Source: Prevotella sp. oral taxon 299 str. F0039
GTDB lineage: Bacteria; Bacteroidota; Bacteroidia; Bacteroidales; Bacteroidaceae
Direction: 5' to 3'
DNA length: 64,000 nt
Assembly (NCBI RefSeq): GCF_000163055.2
Contig: NC_022111.1
Coordinates: 62,001-126,000, forward strand
This document shows positions 8,614-17,335 of the stretch, piece after piece. Within the stretch, counting starts at the first letter, position 1, and each line of letters starts with the position of its first letter. The notes under the pieces are model-generated. The model had not been told where the DNA came from and ran no database searches. It saw only the letters and a list, made by a program, of their open reading frames with translations. The translations under genes were made by a program, and so were the position numbers.

Positions 8614-9837
8614 ATGAATCGTATTTACAACCTTATTTTACTTCTTGGTTGCACCCTTTCTGTAGCTGCACAAACCGTTTTATTTAAGACAGATAGCGTA
8701 AGAAAATATCCTTATCGCATACCTGCAATTGTGAATACCATTAAAGGTGAACTTATCACAATTGTTGATTATCGCCCTTGTGGTGCAGATATAGGTTATG
8801 GAAGGGTAGACCTTGTTATGAAAACAAGTAAAGATAATGGAAAAACTTGGAGTGATGAACAAATTATTATCGAAGGAACAGGAAAAGGAGTAGATGCAGG
8901 TTATGGCGATGCTTGCTTGGTTGCAGATCGTAAAAATAACGAACTTTTATTAGTATGTGCATCAGGTGATATTCCTTATCAACGTTCAACAGTTGAGCAT
9001 CCTATGCGAATAGAGACCTTAAGAGCGTCTTATGATAATGTGAAAAAACAATGGGTTTGGACAAAACCAAAAGATCATACAAACGAATTCTACAACAAAC
9101 TCTTTAATAACACTAATCCAAGTATGTTTATGTCATCTGGCAAAGTGTGTCAATCATCAATCGTAAAGGTTGGAAAATACTATCGTATTTATGCCGCTTT
9201 GTGTACACATAAGGGTAACTTTGTGGTTTATTCTGATAATTTTGGAGATACTTGGAATGTTCTTGGCAAGGCAACAGAGTCGTGTGCACCTCAAGGTGAC
9301 GAAGTAAAATGCGAAGAGTTGCCTGATGGTTCTGTCATTATTTCAAGTAGAAAAGATGGTGGTCGTTATTTCAATATCTTTCACTTTAAAGATTTAAAGA
9401 AAGCGATTGGAACTTGGGAAGTCGAGGTTGACTCAAGAAAAGCAAAGGGAGGAATTGCTAATGCAGGTACTCCTTGCAATGGAGAAATACTTTTAATTCC
9501 TGCAAAAGAAGTTCTAACAGGTGCAAAAACATATCTACTTTTACAAAGTATACCTGCTGGTCCTGGTAGAAAAAATGTGTCAGTGTATTATAAAGACATG
9601 GGTTCTTTAGTTAAGAACAAGAAGAATCGAATTTCGTCTATGGATATCGCATCTGATTGGAATGGCGTTTATAAAGTGTCAAACACTAATTCTTCTTATA
9701 GTACAATGTGTGTCCAAGCTGATGGTAAACTAGGTTTCTTCTACGAAGAAGCACCAAAAGACCTTCACGAATTAACTTATTTACCACTTTCTATTGAGAC
9801 AATTACAGCAGGAAAGTATACCTATAGAAAGAAATAA
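8614..9837 (+). CDS. Secreted exo-alpha-sialidase (GH33)
   Basis: 407 aa. The signal peptide ends SVAAQ. The YRIPAIV motif (residues 34-40) supplies the first Arg of the sialidase triad. Two Asp boxes are visible, SKDNGKTW (72-79) and SDNFGDTW, with further Arg and the C-terminal Tyr-containing YSTMCVQADGKLGFFYEE typical of six-bladed propeller sialidases. It should release terminal sialic acids from host glycoproteins in the periplasm or at the surface. There is no added carbohydrate-binding or beta-galactosidase-like domain, so this is the minimal catalytic form. It is monocistronic, between a promoter and a strong terminator, with no nan catabolic genes in the window. Confidence 0.9.
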   Translation: MNRIYNLILLLGCTLSVAAQTVLFKTDSVRKYPYRIPAIVNTIKGELITIVDYRPCGADIGYGRVDLVMKTSKDNGKTWSDEQIIIEGTGKGVDAGYGDACLVADRKNNELLLVCASGDIPYQRSTVEHPMRIETLRASYDNVKKQWVWTKPKDHTNEFYNKLFNNTNPSMFMSSGKVCQSSIVKVGKYYRIYAALCTHKGNFVVYSDNFGDTWNVLGKATESCAPQGDEVKCEELPDGSVIISSRKDGGRYFNIFHFKDLKKAIGTWEVEVDSRKAKGGIANAGTPCNGEILLIPAKEVLTGAKTYLLLQSIPAGPGRKNVSVYYKDMGSLVKNKKNRISSMDIASDWNGVYKVSNTNSSYSTMCVQADGKLGFFYEEAPKDLHELTYLPLSIETITAGKYTYRKK

Positions 9838-9864
9838 GAAAAGTTTTTGATATATAAATAAAAG

Positions 9865-9911
9865 AAAGACCTTTAGATTAGTTCATAAATTTGAATGATC
9901 TAAAGGTCTTT
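9865..9911. terminator. Bidirectional terminator between sialidase and PorQ-like genes
   Basis: AAAGACCTTTAGAT (9865-9878) pairs perfectly with 9898-9911; flanking A- and T-rich runs suit both convergent genes. Confidence 0.75.
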
Positions 9912-9954
9912 TTCTCTTTTATCAGTTATTCAACTGAATTTGTTAATGGTATTT

Positions 9955-10896
9955 TTACTTAATATTAAGTGCTAAATTCAACATGTAAACATTAGGTTGT
10001 TCGCTACTAGGTGTGAGCTTTGTTGCGGCAAAAATATTGAAACGACGAGTTGTATAGCCTGCACCCATAGTCCAATAATTATCTTTATCGCCTAAATGGC
10101 GACCCATTCTAATTCTTATTTTATTATTGAGAGCATATCCAATACCTAGCGAATATTCAGTAGATGATTTTCTATTTTGAATAGAAGGGTATAAACCCGC
10201 ATCTGCAAAGAGTTCTATTTGGTGAGCATTTGTTAGCATCATATGAACACTTCCACCAGCAGATAAACGAGGAGATAATGCTTTTCTTACTTTTCTATAG
10301 CTGTTTATTCCTAAGTGATCGGCAGAAAAACCAATGTTATAAATAAACTCTTTTCCGATAAAGTGGGTTGAATCGTTCCAAGTAATACCTATATTATTTT
10401 GCCAAGCGTGTTGCTTTGTTACTCCAGATTCGTGTGAGTAGCCTGTTGTTACATAAGATGCTAAGTGGTTATTCCATTGATAAGCATAGCACAAATCAAT
10501 AGAAAAAGCCATTTCTGTAATCTTTTTATGGTTTGTTTCATGCTCAGTAAAATCTACAAAAGTATCTTTATTACCAATATTCCAATATCTCATACCTGCA
10601 AAGAATGCATCCTTTTTACGCTTAATTGCTCCATCAACAATATGAAGATATGAGGTGTTGCCTTTTGAAGAAATGAGTTCTGCTGCATAACTAGTATTTA
10701 TGTTAGAGCTTTGCTGAAGCATTGCAGACGGATTGGTGAATATATAATGAGAGTGTTGAACACCCTTTAAGGAGTTACCCACAGATAATGCTTCTGCCGA
10801 AGTTGGCATTTCTAATAGAGGCATAGGGCGACTTTGGGCATTGGCTAGTGCCGAGAAGGCAAGTAAACCCAGTGTTGTTATGATGACATTTCTCAT
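9955..10896 (-). CDS. porQ: PorQ-like (PorV/PorQ family) type IX secretion outer-membrane protein
   Basis: 313 aa with a signal peptide ending ANAQ. The mature N-terminus LLEMPTSAEALSVGNSL and FTNPSAM are the hallmarks of PorV/PorQ proteins, and the remainder is barrel-like with alternating aromatics and a C-terminal LNLALNIK strand. PorQ proteins belong to the type IX secretion machinery of Bacteroidota and help process or attach cargo at the surface. It sits 5 nt after the stop of a protease with a type IX tail, so cargo and PorQ-like factor are probably one operon. Assignment to PorQ rather than another FadL-like paralogue is by N-terminal motif and context. Confidence 0.72.
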   Translation of the reverse strand: MRNVIITTLGLLAFSALANAQSRPMPLLEMPTSAEALSVGNSLKGVQHSHYIFTNPSAMLQQSSNINTSYAAELISSKGNTSYLHIVDGAIKRKKDAFFAGMRYWNIGNKDTFVDFTEHETNHKKITEMAFSIDLCYAYQWNNHLASYVTTGYSHESGVTKQHAWQNNIGITWNDSTHFIGKEFIYNIGFSADHLGINSYRKVRKALSPRLSAGGSVHMMLTNAHQIELFADAGLYPSIQNRKSSTEYSLGIGYALNNKIRIRMGRHLGDKDNYWTMGAGYTTRRFNIFAATKLTPSSEQPNVYMLNLALNIK

Positions 10897-10901
10897 AAAT
10901 T

Positions 10902-13721
10902 TTATTGTTTAAAGAAATATTCTTGATATTGTTGGTTCTTTGCTTTCAATACCACTTGATATCTACCAGGCATGAAAGATGTAGTATTGATGTGTAAAAT
11001 ATTTTTAGATGAATTGAGAGCTGATGCATTATAGTTTTGTTCAAACACCATTTTATTGGCACTATTGCGTATCTCAATCTTCACATTGTCTTGTATCTTG
11101 TTGCTAAGTTTGATATAGACATTCTTGTGAGCAATTGTTGGAAACAAACTAAGTATGCCTTTATTCATATACACATAAGGTGTAATGTCAATGCTACTAG
11201 TTTGGTTATGCTTATCAGTAAGTAACAACGAAAGAGTCGATTCACCAAGTTGCTCACCTTTGATGGTAAGAATGTGATCTTTGATAGATGCTTTAACGCT
11301 GTTATATAACTGATTCTTTATGTCTAATTTAACACTCTTAGGGTCTTCATCAATGATGAAAGAGGTTAGTGGAATTGTTTTTTCTTCTCCCTTTTCAAGG
11401 TAGATGTTACGTATGAAAGTGCTGAGATTTGGAGCGTTATCCTTTTCTTTTACAAAGAAAATCTCAAGAGTTCTCAAAGCACCTAACTCATCTTTAGCTG
11501 TAATGATGAATGAATTATTGCCTTCAGACATCTTTTCTCCCCATACTATAACAGAGGCTTCTTCTTTCTTGGACTCAATATCTATGAATGGTTTTTTAGA
11601 TATTTCGTATGTAAAGGCATGATTCTCTTTATCTATAATCTTGAAAGTAAAGTGTAATGTATCTTTTCCTGCAACTTTAAATGGTTGAGAAACATTCTTG
11701 TCTGCAATAATTTCAGGTGCCGTATTAACAAGAGTTTGTATTGAGCCATTATATATAACTAGGTTTGATGCTTTACCATTACGAGCAAATGTCTTCACAG
11801 CAAAGTAATATTTCGTTCCTGGTTGTAATTCATCAATTATTACTTTTAGTTTGTTATTGCCAGTGTTATAGTAAACAGGAATATCTCTATACGAAATATT
11901 GTCTGTGTTATTATCTACAGAAACAAGAGGCTGTGTAGAATAATAAATTCGATATCTGAATGTATTATCTTTGGTAACAGAACTACTGGTTATTCCTAGC
12001 TGAATAGAAGTACAACCACTTTGAGTTTCACTTGGTACAAATTGTGGAATAGAGGCAAGTGTGTTCATTTCGTACTCTTCAAGTGTTAGAGCAGCATCTG
12101 CATAGCCTATACCCAGTTTATTGGTGTATTTACTTTCATTATAGTTTCTTAAATCAATGGGCTTCACTCCTGAAAGAATGCGTTGTTTTAGTTCTTCAGC
12201 TGTGAAAGTACTGCTTCCAAACTTAGAAATCGCAAGAGCCGCAATTCCAGACATGTGAGGACATGCCATAGATGTTCCTTGAAGATAACCATATTTACTT
12301 ACATTGTCTTTTGAAGGAAGTGTACTTAATATTTCAGATGTGGGTTTTTCTTTCTGAAAAGGAAAATAGTTATTATATGGACTACTACCGCCAGGTGCAA
12401 TAATATCCACCCAATTTCCATAATTACTATACCATGCTGCAGAGTAATTAGGAGTGGCAGATGCAACTGCAATAACATCTTCATTAGCTCCTGGATATTC
12501 TTTTTTCTCACTACTTGAGTTTCCTGCAGCAAAGAAAACTATTCCTCCTTTCATTAAAGAGTTAGGTTTTGAACCTGCATGTTTAATGAAATAATCTATA
12601 GCATCATGAATAACTTGTGGCTCTTCTTCAACATCACTATCATATCCCCAAGAGTTTTGACTGATTAGAGCACCATTATTGGCTCCATAAACAATTGCGG
12701 CAGCAGTTGCATTAGCACTTCTTGTAGGAATATCTTTAATTGATTTGGGATTATTTGGATTGTATTTAGGATTGGGTTTGAATATTTGGCAAACCATAAT
12801 GCGTGCTCCAGAGTTGGGAGTTTCATCGCCTCCAGCTATACCACAGATACCTTTGTTGTTATTATTTTTTGCTGCAATGGTTCCTGCAACATGTGTTCCA
12901 TGATCTTGAGGTATTATTGTTCCATTATAGTCTACGAAATTATAACCGTTAACATCATCAATATAGCCGTTGTTGTCATCGTCTATTCCATTGTTAGGAA
13001 TTTCTCCATCATTCACCCATATATTGTCTTTAAGATCTTCATGCTCAATATCTACACCGCCATCAACTACTGCAACAATAACATTAGGATTTCCTTTTGT
13101 TTGTTGCCAAGCATTAATAACATTTATATCTGCATCTTTTATTGAACTAATAATCTTCTTTCCTTCAGTATCTGTATAGTTTCCTATATTTCCTTTGTTG
13201 TGCAAATTCCATTGAAGAGACCAATAGGGATCGTCAAAAGGAGAATCAGAAATGGTGCGTGTTGTGTTCTTTGAAACCTCTACTGTGGTGTAATTTTCTA
13301 GAATAGGGATATATACAGGTTCTACAACTTGTGTGATATTGCTATTCTTATTGTTGTTTAAAGCTCTAGTAACTGCATTCTTAGTGTGATTAAGAGTGAT
13401 TGTGTACCACAAGTTCAAACCTTCTTCTTTTTGGGTTGCTTCGTACTTACCTGCATAAGGAAAAGTTCTAGTGACTTTTTCTGCTCCTATAGAAGAAAGA
13501 TAGTTGTCTAGTTGTGCATTGCCAGTTGGCAAAGTGAGCTGGTTTCTATTGTTATCTATCTGGGAGATAATCTCTTTTGTAAACTTAACGTTAATGATGT
13601 TGTCTTCAATCTGTTTAGTAGAAGATACAGAATGAGGGGTTTCATTTTCGTTTATAATTGTGCTATCTTGACACGACCAACATAGAAGTGCAAGAGATGC
13701 ATATATAAAATATTGCTTCAT
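10902..13721 (-). CDS. Subtilisin-like (S8) serine protease with type IX secretion tail and lipobox
   Basis: 939 aa. The N-terminus reads as a lipoprotein signal (ALLCWSC, Cys17). After a propeptide-like region come the catalytic residues: Asp220 (AVVDGGVDIEHEDL), His274 (DHGTHVAGT), oxyanion Asn401 (FAAGNSS) and Ser484 (GTSMACPHMSG). A fibronectin-III-like domain follows at about 565-660 (PGTKYYFAVKTFA), then cadherin-like domains, and the last 80 residues form a Por-secretion tail (LFPTIAHKNVYIKL ... PGRYQVVLKAKN). Segments such as NGIDDDNNGYIDDVNGYN resemble calcium-binding loops of this family. It is probably a surface or secreted protease for host or nutrient proteins. Co-transcribed with the PorQ-like gene. 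Confidence 0.9.
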   Translation of the reverse strand: MKQYFIYASLALLCWSCQDSTIINENETPHSVSSTKQIEDNIINVKFTKEIISQIDNNRNQLTLPTGNAQLDNYLSSIGAEKVTRTFPYAGKYEATQKEEGLNLWYTITLNHTKNAVTRALNNNKNSNITQVVEPVYIPILENYTTVEVSKNTTRTISDSPFDDPYWSLQWNLHNKGNIGNYTDTEGKKIISSIKDADINVINAWQQTKGNPNVIVAVVDGGVDIEHEDLKDNIWVNDGEIPNNGIDDDNNGYIDDVNGYNFVDYNGTIIPQDHGTHVAGTIAAKNNNNKGICGIAGGDETPNSGARIMVCQIFKPNPKYNPNNPKSIKDIPTRSANATAAAIVYGANNGALISQNSWGYDSDVEEEPQVIHDAIDYFIKHAGSKPNSLMKGGIVFFAAGNSSSEKKEYPGANEDVIAVASATPNYSAAWYSNYGNWVDIIAPGGSSPYNNYFPFQKEKPTSEILSTLPSKDNVSKYGYLQGTSMACPHMSGIAALAISKFGSSTFTAEELKQRILSGVKPIDLRNYNESKYTNKLGIGYADAALTLEEYEMNTLASIPQFVPSETQSGCTSIQLGITSSSVTKDNTFRYRIYYSTQPLVSVDNNTDNISYRDIPVYYNTGNNKLKVIIDELQPGTKYYFAVKTFARNGKASNLVIYNGSIQTLVNTAPEIIADKNVSQPFKVAGKDTLHFTFKIIDKENHAFTYEISKKPFIDIESKKEEASVIVWGEKMSEGNNSFIITAKDELGALRTLEIFFVKEKDNAPNLSTFIRNIYLEKGEEKTIPLTSFIIDEDPKSVKLDIKNQLYNSVKASIKDHILTIKGEQLGESTLSLLLTDKHNQTSSIDITPYVYMNKGILSLFPTIAHKNVYIKLSNKIQDNVKIEIRNSANKMVFEQNYNASALNSSKNILHINTTSFMPGRYQVVLKAKNQQYQEYFFKQ

Positions 13722-13914
13722 GTTATAAAATAGAATGTTTCTGATGATGTTGGGGATAATTCAATTAAATATATTTTATCTAGAAACCTTTTATATTTAA
13801 GGAGGATAATATTATCTATACATGTATTAAAAAGCATAGAGAAAGATTTGTTGATACCCTTTTCTGTATTAAAAACAAATTCGTTCTCTATGTCTTTTAT
13901 GTTATTCTAAGATC

Positions 13915-13939
13915 TTCGTTTTTTATATATAAAAACGAA
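13915..13939. terminator. Terminator downstream of hisS
   Basis: TTCGTTTTT (13915-13923) pairs with AAAAACGAA (13931-13939) around a TATATAT loop; it lies 24 nt beyond the hisS stop on the minus strand. Confidence 0.5.
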
Positions 13940-13962
13940 TTGTTTGTGACCGAACTTATGTT

Positions 13963-15324
13963 TTATTGAAACTTTGCAATCAGTTCTTCTTTTGTAAGAA
14001 GTGATTGCTCACCGGTGAGCATATTCTTTAGAGTTAGTTTGCCTTCCTTTATTTCGTTTTCTCCAGCAATAACAACAAATGGGATCTGCTTTGCATTAGC
14101 ATAATTCATTTGTTTTTTCATCTTGGTATTGTCTGGAAATACTTCTGTGAAAACTCCATTGGTGCGGAGTTGGGTTGCGATAGGAAGACAATAGTCTACT
14201 TCTTCTTCACCAAAGTTGATGAAAAGAATTTGGGTTTGTTCTGCACTCTCACGTGGATATAGGTCGAGAGTATTCAGAACGTCGTATATTCTATCTGCAC
14301 CAAAGCTAATTCCAACGCCACTTATACCTGGCATTCCAAATATTCCTGTTAAATTATCATAGCGTCCACCACCTGTAATACTGCCAATTGCAACATCAAG
14401 AGCTTTTACTTCGAATATAGCACCTGTGTAATAGTTTAGTCCACGTGCAAGAGTTAAATCGAGTTCAATTTCGTTTTGAGTATTAACAGATGACAATTTA
14501 TTAAGAATATAGCGTGTTTCTTCAATTCCTTTTAAGCCAATCTCAGATGTAGAAAGAACTTCTTGTAGGGTATTAAGCTTGTCTTCATTACTACCTTTCA
14601 ATGCAATAATGGGCTGAAGCTTTGTAATTGCCTCGTCGCTTATACCATTTTCTTTTAGTTCTTTGTTAACATTATCGATGCCAATTTTATCGAGTTTGTC
14701 TATAGCAACAGTAATGTCAATAATCTTTTCAGCTTCACCTATCACCTCAGCAATACCAGTTAGAATCTTTCTATTGTTGATTTTGATTTGTACTCTGATT
14801 CCAAATTTGGTGAAAACAGTATCTATAATTTGCACCAACTCAACTTCATTTAGAAGAGAATCAGAACCAACAATGTCGGCATCACATTGATAAAACTCTC
14901 TGTAACGCCCTTTTTGAGGTCTGTCTGCACGCCAAACAGGTTGTATTTGGTAGCGTTTGAAAGGCATTTGAAGTTCCTCTCTATGCATAACAACGTATCT
15001 AGCGAAAGGAACCGTCAAGTCATATCTCAAGCCTTTTTCGCATAGTTGAGGTGCAAGTTTTAGAGGATTGCGTTGCAATAGTTCATCGTCTGAAACCTTT
15101 TTAAGGTAATCTCCCGAGTTAAGTATCTTGAAGAGAAGCTTGTCTCCCTCATCTCCATACTTACCCATGAGGGTTTGTAATGATTCCATTGCAGGTGTTT
15201 CGATTTGTTGGAAACCATATAATTTATACACATCTTTGATGGTATTGAATATATAGTTTCGTTTAATCATCTCTAAAGGAGAGAAATCTCTTGTGCCTTT
15301 AGGTATATTTGGTTTGTTTGCCAT
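13963..15324 (-). CDS. hisS: Histidine--tRNA ligase
   Basis: 453 aa, normal length. Class II motif 1 region is near PKGTRDFSP at the N-terminus. Motif 2 lies at [12 protein letters not shown] with the histidine-specific [27 protein letters not shown]. The HisA motifs [14 protein letters not shown] and GGGRYDNL are present. The C-terminal anticodon-binding domain ends at [11 protein letters not shown]. It charges tRNA-His in the cytoplasm. It starts 7 nt after purA's stop, so purA and hisS are almost certainly one transcript. Confidence 0.97.
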   Translation of the reverse strand: MANKPNIPKGTRDFSPLEMIKRNYIFNTIKDVYKLYGFQQIETPAMESLQTLMGKYGDEGDKLLFKILNSGDYLKKVSDDELLQRNPLKLAPQLCEKGLRYDLTVPFARYVVMHREELQMPFKRYQIQPVWRADRPQKGRYREFYQCDADIVGSDSLLNEVELVQIIDTVFTKFGIRVQIKINNRKILTGIAEVIGEAEKIIDITVAIDKLDKIGIDNVNKELKENGISDEAITKLQPIIALKGSNEDKLNTLQEVLSTSEIGLKGIEETRYILNKLSSVNTQNEIELDLTLARGLNYYTGAIFEVKALDVAIGSITGGGRYDNLTGIFGMPGISGVGISFGADRIYDVLNTLDLYPRESAEQTQILFINFGEEEVDYCLPIATQLRTNGVFTEVFPDNTKMKKQMNYANAKQIPFVVIAGENEIKEGKLTLKNMLTGEQSLLTKEELIAKFQ

Positions 15325-15331
15325 TCGCTGT

Positions 15332-16609
15332 TTATTGTTTTCTTGTTATGGTCTGAGCTCTGTCTGGACCAACTGATACAATTGAAATTGGGGTTTCTAA
15401 TTCTTTTTCAAGGAAAGTAATATAATCTAAGAAGGCTTGAGGAAGCTGCTCTTCGCTGGTACATTGAGTTAAATCTGTTTGCCAACCTTTAATCTCTTTG
15501 TACACAGGTTCAACATCTTTTGATAGGTCGTAAGGAAGTTCTGTTGTGATCTTACCATTGATGTTGTATGCAACACATGCCTTAATGGTTGCGAATGTGT
15601 CGAGGACATCACTCTTCATCATGATTAACTTGGTTACTCCATTAATCATAATAGCATATTTCAATGCAACAAGGTCAATCCAACCGCAGCGACGTTCACG
15701 TCCTGTTACTGCGCCATATTCATGTCCTAAGTCTCTAATTTGTTTGCCTTCTTCATTGAAAAGCTCTGTAGGGAATGGGCCAGAGCCTACTCTTGTGCAG
15801 TAAGCTTTCATAATTCCGAACACATCTCCAATTTTATTAGGACCTATGCCCAATCCTGAACAAGCACCAGAGCATATAGTATTAGATGAAGTTACAAAAG
15901 GATAAGAACCAAAGTCTACATCTAACATTGTTCCTTGAGCACCTTCACAAAGAACAGATTTACCTTCTTTTAAGTAGTTGTTTACAGCATATTCGCCTTC
16001 AACAAATTGGAAATTTTTCATAAACTCAATTCCTTCAAGCCACGTTTTCTCAATTTCTGTAATGTCGAAGTCGGTATAGTGCAATGCTTTAAGTTGGTCT
16101 AGGTGGGCTGCTTTATGTGCTTCGTATTTTTCTTTGAAGTTATCTAAGATGTCACCAACACGCAAACCTGTTCTACTTATTTTGTCTGTATAGGTAGGAC
16201 CGATACCCTTTCCTGTTGTACCTACTTTATTTTTACCTTTCTTTGCCTCTTGAGCTGCATCGATAAGGCGATGAGTTGGCATTATGAGATGTGCTTTGGT
16301 AGAGATCTTAAGACGATCTTTTAGGTTGTGACCGCTTTTCTCTAACTCTTTTACTTCTTGCATAAACAAGTCTGGTGCAAGCACAACTCCATTACCAATG
16401 ATGTTGACTTTTCCTCCTTGGAATATTCCTGATGGAATGCTACGGAGCACATATTTCTCTCCTTCAAACTCTAAAGTATGACCTGCATTGGGGCCTCCTT
16501 GGAAGCGTGCAATAACATCATATTGTGGAGTTAATACGTCAACGACTTTTCCTTTACCTTCATCGCCCCACTGTAAACCTAGTAGAACGTCAACTTTTGC
16601 TGTGTTCAT
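15332..16609 (-). CDS. purA: Adenylosuccinate synthetase
   Basis: 425 aa, full length. The GTP-binding loop [17 protein letters not shown] opens the protein and is followed by the catalytic Asp/His of [37 protein letters not shown], the switch-like [22 protein letters not shown] and the GRERRCGW base-recognition motif. It converts IMP plus aspartate to adenylosuccinate with GTP, the first committed step to AMP. It is the first gene of the purA-hisS unit and has a -7 element upstream. Confidence 0.97.
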   Translation of the reverse strand: MNTAKVDVLLGLQWGDEGKGKVVDVLTPQYDVIARFQGGPNAGHTLEFEGEKYVLRSIPSGIFQGGKVNIIGNGVVLAPDLFMQEVKELEKSGHNLKDRLKISTKAHLIMPTHRLIDAAQEAKKGKNKVGTTGKGIGPTYTDKISRTGLRVGDILDNFKEKYEAHKAAHLDQLKALHYTDFDITEIEKTWLEGIEFMKNFQFVEGEYAVNNYLKEGKSVLCEGAQGTMLDVDFGSYPFVTSSNTICSGACSGLGIGPNKIGDVFGIMKAYCTRVGSGPFPTELFNEEGKQIRDLGHEYGAVTGRERRCGWIDLVALKYAIMINGVTKLIMMKSDVLDTFATIKACVAYNINGKITTELPYDLSKDVEPVYKEIKGWQTDLTQCTSEEQLPQAFLDYITFLEKELETPISIVSVGPDRAQTITRKQ

Positions 16610-16669
16610 AGCTGTAAATTTTCTATCTTTTGTCTTCTCGTTATTTGTCTATTGGGTATTTAGACTGTA

Positions 16670-16677
16670 CAAAAGTA
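16670..16677 (-). promoter_or_regulatory. -7 promoter element TACTTTTG for purA-hisS
   Basis: Exact TAnnTTTG match on the minus strand, about 60 nt before the purA ATG; no convincing -33 box seen. Confidence 0.45.
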
Positions 16678-16717
16678 CTATATTTTCTCGATATATATTA
16701 ATGTGAGAACAATATTT

Positions 16718-17335
16718 TTAGAATTCTATCTGAAGTGGCTTGAATGCTTTTTGCGCCATTTCAAGATATTCTTCATCTAACTCTGTAAATCTAAGTAAGC
16801 AATTGTGTATTGCTCGTTTCAAGCCCATGTTGTCTGTTTGAATTGCAGAATAGGCTTGGTCGAGAAACTCATTAATACCTCGTTCATTTGGTTCTTGCCC
16901 TTTCATAAAGAGTCTTGTAAGTATCAAATAGCCACATAATTGCTCAAGTTCATTGTTCGAAGCCATCCATTTGTATGCCAAAATTGGAGCAAAGTCTAAG
17001 TGTTGATACAAATTGAAGCATGCTATTTCGGCTAATTCTTGCGATGGAGTTTGTTCCATCCATATATCAACAACTTCAGGAAGCATTTGTTCTAGGGGCA
17101 TAATGAGTGTTGCAAGAATTTTACACTCACGTATATTCTCTTTCCAAAGCTCAATGGCTAAGTCATAATCTTTTCCATAAGGGATTGCCATTTCTTTCAA
17201 ACGAGTTACAGGAATGCCCCAGTTTATGTGATAATTAACGCCTTTGTTGCGCATTGATTGTGCCACAGCTCCGTCCATAAAGAGGCGGAACGATTGTTTA
17301 ATGGCTTTTATTTTATCGTTTGTTTCTTCTTTCAT
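16718..17335 (-). CDS. DNA alkylation repair (AlkD-like, HEAT-repeat) protein
   Basis: 205 aa, nearly all helical. WGIPVTRLKEMA and LAIELWKENIRECKILATLIM match the AlkD pattern in which a HEAT-repeat solenoid holds damaged DNA for glycosylase action, but I cannot confirm the active-site Trp/Asp set by eye, so activity is inferred from family resemblance. The ATG overlaps the stop of the upstream DPP III gene by 4 nt (ATGA), indicating coupled translation. Confidence 0.65.
   Translation of the reverse strand: MKEETNDKIKAIKQSFRLFMDGAVAQSMRNKGVNYHINWGIPVTRLKEMAIPYGKDYDLAIELWKENIRECKILATLIMPLEQMLPEVVDIWMEQTPSQELAEIACFNLYQHLDFAPILAYKWMASNNELEQLCGYLILTRLFMKGQEPNERGINEFLDQAYSAIQTDNMGLKRAIHNCLLRFTELDEEYLEMAQKAFKPLQIEF

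Noticed and set aside
12786..13145. 119-aa plus-strand ORF inside the protease gene
   Set aside because: It overlaps the conserved catalytic Asp/His region of the real gene on the other strand and has no protein-like features.
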